14,680 bases of DNA from DATNIC01 sp035604635 (GTDB lineage: Bacteria; Vulcanimicrobiota; Vulcanimicrobiia; Vulcanimicrobiales; Vulcanimicrobiaceae). Shown piece by piece: positions 6,428 to 14,227 of the stretch (position 1 is the first letter of the stretch; each line of letters starts with the position of its first letter). The notes under the pieces were generated by a model. That model was not told the origin of the DNA. It did no database searches and saw only the letters and a list, made by a program, of their open reading frames with translations. The stretch covers positions 1 through 14,680 of the forward strand of contig DATNIC010000163.1 in NCBI GenBank assembly GCA_035604635.1, given 5' to 3'. Position numbers and translations under genes: made by a program.

Positions 6428-7833
6428 CCCAATCCTTGCAGTGGGGCGGGCGCTTTGCACAGGCGCCCGACCCCGCGCTTCTTGCGTTCGGTTCGTCGCT
6501 GAACGAGGATCTGGTCCTCGCCCCGTTTGACGTGCTCTGTTCGCACGGGCATGTCGTCGCGCTCACCGAGGGCAAGCTGATCGATGCCGCCGTCGCCCAG
6601 GCACTGGACGGCGCGCTCGATGCGGTCATGCGCGAGATCGAGAGCGGCGAGTTTGGGGTCTTTGCGAGAACCGGGTTGTTCGAAGACGTCCACGGGGCGA
6701 TCGACGCGCGGGTCCGGGCGCTCACGCCGCCCGGCGTCGGCGAGCTGCTGCACACGGGCCGCAGCCGCAACGACCAAGTCGCGACGACCTTGCTGCTCTA
6801 CGCGCGGGATCGCGCCGCGCGCGGTAAGGCGCAGTCCGCTGCGATTGCGCGCGCGTTCCTCGAGCGCGCGAAAGCAGCCCTCGAGCGCAAGACGTTATTG
6901 GCCGCGACGACGCACTGGCAACCCGCGCAGCCGGTCCTTTTTGCTTTTTGGCTGCACGCCGCGGCGCAGCCATTTATCCGCGCGGCGGAGCGGTTCGAGC
7001 GCGTCCGCTCCGATGCATCGCGCTATTGTCCGCTCGGCTCGGCTGCGCTCGCGGGGAGTTCGCTCCCCCTCGCACGCGCCAAGGCCGCGACCTATCTCGG
7101 CTTCGCCGAGCCGTCGGCTAATGCGCTCGACACAGTCGGCGACCGCGACGTCGCGCTCGATTTGCTTTCCGCGGTGACGCGCGCCGTCATCGCGGCCTCG
7201 CGGCCGAGCGAAGAGTTCGTCATCTGGTCGACGCCGGCGTTCGGCTACGCGCGCTTGGGCGACGCGGCCGCGACCGGCTCGAGCCTCATGCCGCAAAAGC
7301 GCAACCCCGACCCGTTCGAGCTCGTCCGCGCGGCGGCGGCCGGCGCGATCGGGACGCTGACCGCCGGGCTCGGCACGACGGCCGGGATCGCGCTCTCATA
7401 TCACCGCGACCTGCAAGAGACCAAGGCGCACGTCATCCGCGGGACCGAGACCGGCCTCGCGACCTTGGCGGCGTTCGAGCGCGCCTTGAGCTACTTAACC
7501 TTCGACGAGGCGCGCATGACCGCGAGCGCGGCGACCGGCTTTGCGACCGCGACCGACGTCGCCGACGCGCTGATCGCGCGCGGCGTCACCGCCCGCGCGG
7601 CGCACCGCATGGTCGGCGAGCAGGTGCTGGCGAGCGAAGCGCAGCGCTCAGAATTTTCCGCCGACGACCTTGCTTCTCTTAAGAAAGAGAGCGGGATCGC
7701 CGACCTGTCCGCACCCCTTGGGCCCCTTGCTGCGGTCGAAGGCAAGCAGACCCATGGTTCGACGCAGCCCAAGCTCCTCGCCGCAGCGATTACGCGCAGC
7801 GAGCGCGAATTGACGACTTTAACAACCTCATGA
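6424..7833 (+). CDS. argH: Argininosuccinate lyase
   Basis: It splits argininosuccinate into arginine and fumarate, the last step of the pathway. The 469-residue product belongs to the fumarase/aspartase superfamily, which acts as a tetramer. It starts with the typical WGGRF and has HTGRSRND (110-117). The segment with the conserved catalytic histidine is THWQPAQP (163-170, His164), against the usual THLQRAQP. The flexible signature loop GSSLMPQKRNP (285-295) carries the catalytic serine. The frame is open further upstream, but the ATG at 6424 overlaps the argG stop by ATGA and gives the right N-terminus. The histidine-loop changes are mild and I expect the enzyme to be active. The stop overlaps the argC start by ATGA. 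Confidence 0.96.
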   Translation: MTQSLQWGGRFAQAPDPALLAFGSSLNEDLVLAPFDVLCSHGHVVALTEGKLIDAAVAQALDGALDAVMREIESGEFGVFARTGLFEDVHGAIDARVRALTPPGVGELLHTGRSRNDQVATTLLLYARDRAARGKAQSAAIARAFLERAKAALERKTLLAATTHWQPAQPVLFAFWLHAAAQPFIRAAERFERVRSDASRYCPLGSAALAGSSLPLARAKAATYLGFAEPSANALDTVGDRDVALDLLSAVTRAVIAASRPSEEFVIWSTPAFGYARLGDAAATGSSLMPQKRNPDPFELVRAAAAGAIGTLTAGLGTTAGIALSYHRDLQETKAHVIRGTETGLATLAAFERALSYLTFDEARMTASAATGFATATDVADALIARGVTARAAHRMVGEQVLASEAQRSEFSADDLASLKKESGIADLSAPLGPLAAVEGKQTHGSTQPKLLAAAITRSERELTTLTTS

Positions 7834-8813
7834 CGATACGCACGCACCTCGTCGGCGCGGCGGGTTACGCCGCGGCCGACCTCATCGCTTACCTCGCGCG
7901 GCATCCGCACGCGGAGATCGTCACGCTCGAAAGTCAGAGCGCGACGGGCTCGCGCGTCTGCGATCAATTCCCGCTCCTTCCCAACGACCGGCGAACGTTC
8001 GAGGGCGACGGAACGGCGCTCGGCCGCGTGCAGAGCGGCGAGATCATCTTCCTGTGCGGCGAGCGCGAGACCGCGCGCGAGCTCGCGCCGAAATTTTTGG
8101 CGAAGGGCGCGCGCGTCATCGATCTCTCCGACGCGTTTCGCCTGCATCAAGACGCCGGCGACGCGGTCTACGGTTTTCCCGAACGCTATCGCGACGCGAT
8201 CGCGAAGGCGAAGCTCGTCGCGAATCCCGGCTGCTATCCGACGTCGGCGCTGCTCGCGCTTCTGCCGTTCGCGCAGTTCAAAGGAAACATCGAACGGATC
8301 GTGATCGATGCGAAGAGCGGGATCACGGGCGCCGGACGCAGGCCTTCGCTCAACAAGATGTTCGCGGAGATCGAAGGCGACGTGCACGCGTACGGGATCG
8401 AGAGTCATCGGCACCAGCCCGAGATCGGACAGGAGCTGGCGGCGGTCGGGATCGTCTCGGGCTTCATCTTCTCGCCTCACGTCGTCCCGACGAGCCGCGG
8501 GATCCTCGCCGACTGTTACGTGATCGGGAAGACGCCGTTCGATCTTGCGACCTTGCAGGCGTCTTTCGAGCGCGCGTATGCGAGCAATCCGTTCGTCCAC
8601 GTCCTCGACAAGGGGCGCGTCCCGAACTTGCCCGCGCTCGCGCACACGAACGACGCGCAGATCGCGCTCGCGGTTCGCGACGGGATCGCGCACGTCATGT
8701 GCGGGATCGACAATTTGGGGAAAGGCACGTCGGGAGTCGCCGTGCAGAACATGAACATCATGTGCGGTCTCGAGGAGGATCTGGGTCTTGGCGCTCGCAC
8801 CACCGTCGTCTGA
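7830..8813 (+). CDS. argC: N-acetyl-gamma-glutamyl-phosphate reductase
   Basis: It reduces N-acetylglutamyl phosphate with NADPH to the semialdehyde, between ArgB and ArgD. The 327-residue product fits the longer (type 1) ArgC group. The N-terminal nucleotide loop reads GAAGYAAADL (9-18), where most relatives have GASGYTGAEL. The acyl-enzyme cysteine is Cys135 in NPGCYPTSAL, and the catalytic histidine region is SHRHQPEI (192-199). The C-terminal DNLGKGTSGVAVQNMN (294-309) is a family signature. It starts four bases inside argH (ATGA) and has no Shine-Dalgarno site. Its last 26 bases overlap argJ in another frame. Confidence 0.96.
   Translation: MTIRTHLVGAAGYAAADLIAYLARHPHAEIVTLESQSATGSRVCDQFPLLPNDRRTFEGDGTALGRVQSGEIIFLCGERETARELAPKFLAKGARVIDLSDAFRLHQDAGDAVYGFPERYRDAIAKAKLVANPGCYPTSALLALLPFAQFKGNIERIVIDAKSGITGAGRRPSLNKMFAEIEGDVHAYGIESHRHQPEIGQELAAVGIVSGFIFSPHVVPTSRGILADCYVIGKTPFDLATLQASFERAYASNPFVHVLDKGRVPNLPALAHTNDAQIALAVRDGIAHVMCGIDNLGKGTSGVAVQNMNIMCGLEEDLGLGARTTVV
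8773..8778 (+). promoter_or_regulatory. Shine-Dalgarno site of argJ
   Basis: A perfect AGGAGG inside the end of argC, nine bases before the TTG at 8788. It decides the argJ start and shows that argJ has its own strong ribosome entry, unlike its coupled neighbours. Confidence 0.7.
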
Positions 8814-10011
8814 CGAAGTCCGGCTGGTCGAAGTCCGCGGCGGGCTCGGCGCCGTCCCCGGCGTGAAGCTGGCCGGCGTCTCGGCCGGGATCAAGAAGCG
8901 CAAGTCCGATCTCGCCGTCATCGATCTCGGCGCGCCGCACATCTGCGCGTCGGTCATTACGACGAATGAAATCAAGGCGGCGCCGCTGCTCGTCAGCCAG
9001 CACCACATCGCCAAGGACGGCGACGGGATGCGCGCGATCGTCTGCAATTCGGGCTGCGCGAACGCGTGCACCGGCGAGCGCGGGCTCAACGACGCGCGCA
9101 ACACGGCGCGGCATGCCGCTTCACGCTTGGGGATTCGGCCCTCGCAAGTCGTCGTCGCCTCGACCGGCGTCATCGGCGTCCCGCTGTTGATGGATCGGAT
9201 GTCGAAGGGGATCGATCTGGCGATCAGGCGCCTCGAGCAGGGGACCGAAGCGGCGTTCGCCGCAGCCGAAGCGATCATGACGACCGATCACGTCCCGAAA
9301 CTCTCAGCCTACGCATTCTACGAGAAGGGCGAGCGCCGGCACATCGGCGGGATTGCCAAAGGCTCAGGGATGATCTGCCCGACGATGGCGACGATGCTCG
9401 CGTTCGTCGTGACCGACGCTTCGTGCACGCGCGCTTCGTTTCAAAAGGCGCTGCGCGACGCGGTTGAAGACACGTTCAACATGATCTCGGTCGACGGTGA
9501 CATGTCGACCAACGACTCGGTCTATGCGTTTGCCCTCCCGGGGACGCACGAGACGTCGGATGGGCTGCGCGCCGCGCTGCACGCCGTGTGCCGTGACCTG
9601 GCGCTGGCGATGGTGCGCGACGGCGAGGGGGCGAACAAGATCCTCACGGTCGACGTCACCGGCGCCAAGGACGAGACGCAAGCGCGGACCATTGCAAAGG
9701 CGATCATCAACAGCAGCCTCGTGAAGACGGCGCTGTACGGTGAGGATCCGAACTGGGGCCGCATCATCGGTGCGGCCGGCGCCGCGCGCGCGGGGCTTGA
9801 CGATAAGACGTGGTCGCTCTACATGGGCGATCAGTTGTGGGTCGAACGCGGTGCGATCGAATCGCTCTCCGAAGCGGAAGCGCACCGGATGCTCGAAGAA
9901 CAGTCGGTCACCATTCGTCTCGACTTGGGCATCGGTCAGGCGCGCGCAACCGGTTGGGGCTGCGACCTTTCCAGTGAATACGTGCGGATCAACGCACACT
10001 ATAGGACGTGA
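8788..10011 (+). CDS. argJ: Glutamate N-acetyltransferase ArgJ
   Basis: ArgJ moves the acetyl group from N-acetylornithine to glutamate, which closes the cyclic pathway. Some members also make acetylglutamate from acetyl-CoA. The 407-residue precursor should cleave itself between Ala201 and Thr202 in MATMLAF; Thr202 then becomes the nucleophile of the beta chain. Other marks are NSGCANACTG (87-96; most relatives have NSGNANA), DGDMSTNDS (236-244), YGEDPNWGRI (317-326) and the typical C-terminus EYVRINAHYRT. The start is TTG, chosen from the AGGAGG nine bases upstream, and the gene overlaps argC by 26 bases. No separate argA is visible, so a bifunctional enzyme is plausible, but the sequence alone cannot settle that. 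Confidence 0.96.
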   Translation: MALAPPSSDEVRLVEVRGGLGAVPGVKLAGVSAGIKKRKSDLAVIDLGAPHICASVITTNEIKAAPLLVSQHHIAKDGDGMRAIVCNSGCANACTGERGLNDARNTARHAASRLGIRPSQVVVASTGVIGVPLLMDRMSKGIDLAIRRLEQGTEAAFAAAEAIMTTDHVPKLSAYAFYEKGERRHIGGIAKGSGMICPTMATMLAFVVTDASCTRASFQKALRDAVEDTFNMISVDGDMSTNDSVYAFALPGTHETSDGLRAALHAVCRDLALAMVRDGEGANKILTVDVTGAKDETQARTIAKAIINSSLVKTALYGEDPNWGRIIGAAGAARAGLDDKTWSLYMGDQLWVERGAIESLSEAEAHRMLEEQSVTIRLDLGIGQARATGWGCDLSSEYVRINAHYRT

Positions 10012-10013
10012 CC

Positions 10014-11216
10014 ATGGAAACATTAGCCGAGCACTTCTCGCATCCGCACCTGCTGCAAAACTACTCGCGCGCGCCGGTCAATTTCGTGCGCGGCGAGGGC
10101 ATGGAGCTGATCGACGAAAACGGGAACCGCTATCTCGACTTCGTCGCGGGGATCGCGGTCGTGGCGCTCGGTCATTGTCATCCGGAGATCACGCGCGTGA
10201 TCTCGCAGCAGGCCGCGACCCTCGTGCACTGCAGCAACCTCTACATGCACGAGCCGGCCGGGAAGCTCGCGAACAAACTCGCCGAGCTCTCCGGGTTCGA
10301 TCGCGTCTTCTTCTGCAACTCGGGTGCGGAGGCAAACGAAGCGGCAATCAAGCTCGCGCGCAAGCATCAGCACCGCGCGGGTCACACGGACAAGAAAACG
10401 ATCGTCTATTGCACGGACTCGTTCCACGGACGGACGTTGGGTGCGCTGGCCGCCACGGACAGCGCTAAGTATAAGGAAGGCTACGATCCGCTGCCCGAAG
10501 GCTTCAAAATCACGCCGTTCAACGACATCGTCCTGCTCGAAAAGGCGATTGACGAGGACACGGCCGCGTTCATCGTCGAGCCGATCCAAGGCGAGAGCGG
10601 CGTCAACATCGCCGACCGTGAGTTCTTACAAGCGGCACGGGTGCTGTGCGACAAGCACGGAGCGCTGCTAATCTTCGACGAGATTCAGTGCGGGCTCGGG
10701 CGCGTCGGGACCAACTTTGCGTTCGAAGCCTACGATGTGAAGCCGGACGCGTTTACTTTGGCAAAGTCGCTTGCCAACGGCTTGCCGATCGGCGCACTGC
10801 TCATGCGCGGCGCGTGCGCGAGCTCGCTCAAACCCGGCGACCACGGGACGACGTTCGGCGGCTCACCGGTCCCGTGCGCCGCGGCGCTGCGCCACTTGGA
10901 GTTGCGCGAGGAGCTCGACCTCAACGCGCACGTCCACCGGGTCGGCGCGCGCTTCATGGGCGCGCTGAAGTCGCTGGCCGAGGATTATCCCGAGTTCTTC
11001 GGCCAACCGCGCGGGATGGGGTTGATGCTTGGACTGCCAGTGAAGGCGCCGGAGCAGGCCCAAGCGTTCGTCGACTTGGCGCGTGACCGGTACTTGCTCA
11101 TCAACGCCGCAGGGCATAACACGTTGCGTTTCATCCCGCCGCTCATCATCACCGAAGAGCACATCGCAGAAGGTTTCTCGCGGATAAGCAAAGGCGTCGC
11201 GCAGCTCGGACCGTAA
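10014..11216 (+). CDS. argD: Acetylornithine aminotransferase
   Basis: This PLP enzyme of the class-III aminotransferase fold converts N-acetylglutamate semialdehyde and glutamate to N-acetylornithine and 2-oxoglutarate. The 400-residue product has CNSGAEANEAAIKLAR (101-116), SFHGRTLGAL (136-145), and Asp222 in IFDEIQCGLGR (220-230), which holds the PLP ring nitrogen. The Schiff-base Lys251 lies in TLAKSLANGLPIGA (248-261). I chose the ATG at 10014, with AGGA seven bases before it. A GTG at 10008 overlaps the argJ stop as GTGA and would add two residues. It is the last recognised arginine gene of the operon. Some ArgD enzymes also serve lysine synthesis, which cannot be judged here. Confidence 0.95.
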   Translation: METLAEHFSHPHLLQNYSRAPVNFVRGEGMELIDENGNRYLDFVAGIAVVALGHCHPEITRVISQQAATLVHCSNLYMHEPAGKLANKLAELSGFDRVFFCNSGAEANEAAIKLARKHQHRAGHTDKKTIVYCTDSFHGRTLGALAATDSAKYKEGYDPLPEGFKITPFNDIVLLEKAIDEDTAAFIVEPIQGESGVNIADREFLQAARVLCDKHGALLIFDEIQCGLGRVGTNFAFEAYDVKPDAFTLAKSLANGLPIGALLMRGACASSLKPGDHGTTFGGSPVPCAAALRHLELREELDLNAHVHRVGARFMGALKSLAEDYPEFFGQPRGMGLMLGLPVKAPEQAQAFVDLARDRYLLINAAGHNTLRFIPPLIITEEHIAEGFSRISKGVAQLGP

Positions 11217-11287
11217 CGCCTCACGACGAGATCGCCTGGCCGTCGCTCACCTTCGAGCACGGCCGGCGCACCGAACGCGCGTTCCTG

Positions 11288-12040
11288 TTGCTGCACGGCT
11301 TGACGGCGAGCCCGAAGCAGTTCGCCGTCTTCGGGCAGATGCTCTTCGAGCGCGGGCACAACGTCGTGATCCCGCGCCTGCCGCATCACGGGTACCGCGA
11401 TCGCATGACCAACGCGCTCGCGCAACTGACGAAGGACGAGCTCGCCGCGTGCGGACTCGAAGCCTTAAATGCGGCGCGCGATTTGGGAACGGAGGTGACC
11501 GTCGTCGGGTTCTCGACGGGCGGGACGGTCGCCGCGTGGTTGGCGCAAACGCAGGCGCTTCCGCACGTCATTTTGGTTGCGCCGTTCTTGGGCTCGCTTT
11601 GGATTCCGCGGCGGCTCACCGGCGCCGCGGTGCGGCTGGTGCTGGGGCTGCCCAACGCGTTTCTGTGGTGGGATCCGATCAAACGGGAACGCCTCATGCC
11701 CGAGCACGGCTACCCGCGCTATTCGCTGCACGCCGCCGCGCAGGTGATCGCGTTAGCGCATGACGTGCTGCAGGCGGAGGCACCGCCGGCAAGCGAACGC
11801 GTCACGGTCGTCGTCAATGCGAGCGAGACCACGGTCAGCAATGCCGCCATCGAGGACCTTCACCGCAAGTGGCGAGCGCGCTCGGGCAGGAGCGTCGAGC
11901 TGGTGAGGCTCACCGGCCTGCCGGCGTCCCACGACATCATCGAGCCCGAGCGGGCACTGAACCCGGTCGCGACCATCTATCCGAGGCTGCTCGAAATCGT
12001 TGAGGCCAAGTGTGACGCCCTGAAGGCGGACCCGCAGTAG
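11288..12040 (+). CDS. Alpha/beta hydrolase (carboxylesterase/lipase-like), start unclear
   Basis: A serine hydrolase of the carboxylesterase/monoacylglycerol-lipase type; substrate unknown. Numbered from the TTG at 11288 (250 residues), the oxyanion region is HGLTASP (3-9). The nucleophile is Ser76 in GFSTGG, the acid is probably Glu180 in NASETTV (Asp is more usual), and the base is His215 in SHDII. A small cap region lies around 100-145. There is no signal peptide. The start is odd. The same frame is open back to 11120, and the codons just upstream encode a plausible first strand (LTFEHG...AFLLLHG), yet no ATG, GTG or TTG occurs there in frame. TTG 11288 would cut off that strand. True initiation may be non-canonical, or the sequence may contain an error. 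It lies 71 bases after argD and may be the operon's last gene. Confidence 0.8.
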   Translation: MLHGLTASPKQFAVFGQMLFERGHNVVIPRLPHHGYRDRMTNALAQLTKDELAACGLEALNAARDLGTEVTVVGFSTGGTVAAWLAQTQALPHVILVAPFLGSLWIPRRLTGAAVRLVLGLPNAFLWWDPIKRERLMPEHGYPRYSLHAAAQVIALAHDVLQAEAPPASERVTVVVNASETTVSNAAIEDLHRKWRARSGRSVELVRLTGLPASHDIIEPERALNPVATIYPRLLEIVEAKCDALKADPQ

Positions 12041-12083
12041 GGGCTCCCGAACGGGCAAGGGGCAGGGGCGTAGGTCAAGAATT

Positions 12084-12099
12084 AGTGACGCCTATCACA
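12084..12099. promoter_or_regulatory. Crp/Fnr-family-like palindrome
   Basis: AGTGACGCCTATCACA matches the Crp pattern TGTGA-N6-TCACA at 9 of 10 defined bases. It is centred about 53 bases before the ATG of the HD-GYP gene, inside the 104-bp gap after the hydrolase. I could not place a convincing -10/-35 pair, so whether it activates or represses is unknown. No Crp-family gene is in the window. Confidence 0.4.
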
Positions 12100-12144
12100 G
12101 CGGGTCGGGTGGGGCCGCGTTGAGTCGTTTGAGGGTTCAGACTC

Positions 12145-13275
12145 ATGTCGGTTCTGGTATTCCCCGAGAATCTTGGAAGCCGCGATGCTCCACCGAGCAC
12201 GATCGTGGCGGTCGACGACGTCGCGACCAACCTGGAAGTGTACAGCCGCGTCCTCAAGCGGCTGCCGAACGTCCGCATCGTGTCATTTACGTCCTCGGCG
12301 GGCGGGCTCGATTGGTGCCGGCACAACGATTTCGACCTGCTCCTGCTCGACTTCCAAATGCCTCCGCCGAACGGGCTCGAGTTCACCCGGCGCTTGCGCA
12401 AGATGCCGGGCAAAGAGGACATCCCGATCCTCATGATCACGTCCACGCAAGAGCTGGAAATCCGCTACAAGGCGATCGAGCTCGGCGTCAGCGACTTCTT
12501 CCTCAAACCGATCGATCCGGTCGAATTCCTCGCGCGCGCCAAAAACTTGCTGCTCCTGCGCGCGCGCGGGCGCTATCTGCTCGATCAGACCGTATGGCTG
12601 AACATGGAGGTCCAACGCGCCACGGAGGCGATCGTCGGCCGCGAAGAGGAAACGATCGACCGGCTGACGCGCGCCACCGAGTACCGCGACGCGACGATCG
12701 GAAAGCACCTCATTCGGATGTCGAAATATGCCGGCCGGCTTGCCGTGGCGCTCGACCTATCCGAAGAAGAGCGGCGCCTCATCCATCTCGCTGCACCGTT
12801 GCACGATATCGGAAAGGTCGCGACCCCGGACAATATCCTGCTCAAGCCCGGCCCGCTTACGGACGGCGAGCGCAAAATCATCGAGCATCATCCACTCGAC
12901 GGATACGCGATCCTGCGCAAGAGCAAGTCGAAGCTGCTCCAGCTCGGCGCGGAGATCACGCTCACGCATCACGAATGGTGGGATGGCTCAGGTTATCCGA
13001 GGAAACTCGCGGGCGAGGACATCCCGCTCTCCGGGCGGATCGTCGGCCTCTGCGATGTGTTCGATGCGCTGCTCTCGCAACGTCCGCACAAGGAGCCCTG
13101 GCCCTTCATCGAAACCGTGCAGTACATCGAGTCGCGAAGCGGGACTCAGTTCGATCCGGCCATCGTTTCGGCGTTCGGGAACATCGCATCCGACTTCATC
13201 GCCATCAAGAACGAGAATCCCGACGACGTTCGCGACGATACGATCAACTACTCAACTTCGGCTTCGGCTTCGTAA
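12145..13275 (+). CDS. Response regulator with HD-GYP phosphodiesterase domain
   Basis: A cytosolic two-component output protein that probably hydrolyses cyclic di-GMP when phosphorylated. In the 376-residue product the receiver domain (about 18-135) has the acidic pair Asp24-Asp25, phospho-acceptor Asp69 in LLLLDFQMP, Thr99/Ser100 and Lys121 in the KP motif. A helical linker follows (about 136-178). The HD-GYP domain (about 175-350) keeps the metal and catalytic set: His188, HDIGK (220-224), EHHP (247-250), HHEWWDGSGYP (275-285) and Asp304. The GYP triplet is intact, so activity is expected. The tail ends in an Ala-Ser repeat (ASASAS). GAGGG lies nine bases before the ATG. No cognate histidine kinase is nearby, so it is an orphan here. 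It converges with the binding-protein gene 10 bases away. Confidence 0.93.
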   Translation: MSVLVFPENLGSRDAPPSTIVAVDDVATNLEVYSRVLKRLPNVRIVSFTSSAGGLDWCRHNDFDLLLLDFQMPPPNGLEFTRRLRKMPGKEDIPILMITSTQELEIRYKAIELGVSDFFLKPIDPVEFLARAKNLLLLRARGRYLLDQTVWLNMEVQRATEAIVGREEETIDRLTRATEYRDATIGKHLIRMSKYAGRLAVALDLSEEERRLIHLAAPLHDIGKVATPDNILLKPGPLTDGERKIIEHHPLDGYAILRKSKSKLLQLGAEITLTHHEWWDGSGYPRKLAGEDIPLSGRIVGLCDVFDALLSQRPHKEPWPFIETVQYIESRSGTQFDPAIVSAFGNIASDFIAIKNENPDDVRDDTINYSTSASAS

Positions 13276-13285
13276 ACTCGGGGGT

Positions 13286-14227
13286 CTATCGCAGGAAAGA
13301 CCCGTCTATGAGCGTCTTGGGATCGAGGGGCTTATCAAGCGCTCCAACGAGCTGCATGCCTTGCAGCATCGTTTCGAGTCCGGCCATATTGATGTCGTTG
13401 CGCGACCAATATTTCGACTTGATCAAGCGCGGCAGTATGTCCTCAATCGTCCTGTCGTTCGAATTCCAGACCTTTGCGTATACTTGTTCGGCCTCGGCCG
13501 GATGCGCGTACATATAATCGACGGCCTCGCGTCGCGCCTGAACGAGCTTATGGACAACCTCCGGATGCGATTTGAGAAAGTCCGGGGTCGTGACGCCGAC
13601 GGACCACGTCAGGTTCGGTAGAAAATCGTTGACGCGAAAGAGCACGCGATACTTGTCGGCGTCCTTCAGCAGCAGCGGCTCTTCGACGGGCGCAGCATCG
13701 ATCGCGCCTTGGTCGAGCGCAACGACGCCGGCTCCGATTCCACCCGTCGGCAAGACCGTCACGTCGTTCGTCAATTTCTGCGATTGCAAAATCATTCGCA
13801 GGACCATTTCGGTCGTAGACTTCGGCTGCGTGAAGCCCACCTTTTTCCCTTTGAGGTCGGACATTTTCTTGATAGGCGAATCCTTGCGGACCAGCCAGGC
13901 AAGATCGCCCATGTTGTTCACGGCGCCGTAGACGATCTTCATGTCGACGCCGCTCTGGATAGCGGCGATCGCAGCCGGGACCGCCATCTCGGCGAAGGGC
14001 ATTCCGCTGGCCATCATGTTGCGGACCGTAGTGCCGCCGCCCGTACTGCCGATGAAACCGTCGATGTCGAGGCCTTGCTTCTTTAAGAGGCCCTTCTCGA
14101 GCGCAATCGCCCAAGGCAGCGTCTCGACGATGATGCCGTATTGCGTGACGGAGACTCTATCGGCCGCATGAGCGGACAGAGGGATGAGGCAAAGTGCGAA
14201 GGCCACGAGTGCGGCAAATCGGTTCAC
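13286..14227 (-). CDS. NitT/TauT-family ABC transporter substrate-binding protein
   Basis: A periplasmic binding protein of the SsuA/TauA/NMT1-like group, which usually delivers nitrate, sulfonates, thiamine precursors or similar small ligands; the ligand here is unknown. I take the GTG at 14227, giving 313 residues. It overlaps the stop of the upstream cupin gene as GTGA and starts directly on a signal peptide. That peptide is Val-Asn-Arg, a hydrophobic stretch and Ala-His-Ala, with cleavage likely after residue 21. A longer frame from 14320 would bury the signal peptide. There is no lipobox cysteine, so the protein is probably soluble. Family-like stretches are ALEKGLLKKQGLD (42-54), GSTGGGTTVRNM (60-71), the DLKGKKVGF strand (124-132) and the LDQGAIDAA segment (171-179). 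Permease and ATPase genes are not seen; they may lie beyond the window or be absent. Confidence 0.88.
   Translation of the reverse strand: MNRFAALVAFALCLIPLSAHAADRVSVTQYGIIVETLPWAIALEKGLLKKQGLDIDGFIGSTGGGTTVRNMMASGMPFAEMAVPAAIAAIQSGVDMKIVYGAVNNMGDLAWLVRKDSPIKKMSDLKGKKVGFTQPKSTTEMVLRMILQSQKLTNDVTVLPTGGIGAGVVALDQGAIDAAPVEEPLLLKDADKYRVLFRVNDFLPNLTWSVGVTTPDFLKSHPEVVHKLVQARREAVDYMYAHPAEAEQVYAKVWNSNDRTIEDILPRLIKSKYWSRNDINMAGLETMLQGMQLVGALDKPLDPKTLIDGSFLR

Noticed and set aside
7491..9278. A 595-codon open frame on the minus strand opposite argH, argC and argJ
   Set aside because: It is a mirror of G/C-ended codons in the true genes. Its translation is Arg-rich and low-complexity, with no recognisable domain, and the plus strand carries three clear enzymes.
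13276..13303. Possible bidirectional terminator between the two convergent genes (GGGTCT ... AGACCC)
   Set aside because: The stem is only six pairs with a ten-base loop and no T-run on either side. Most of it lies inside the end of the binding-protein gene.
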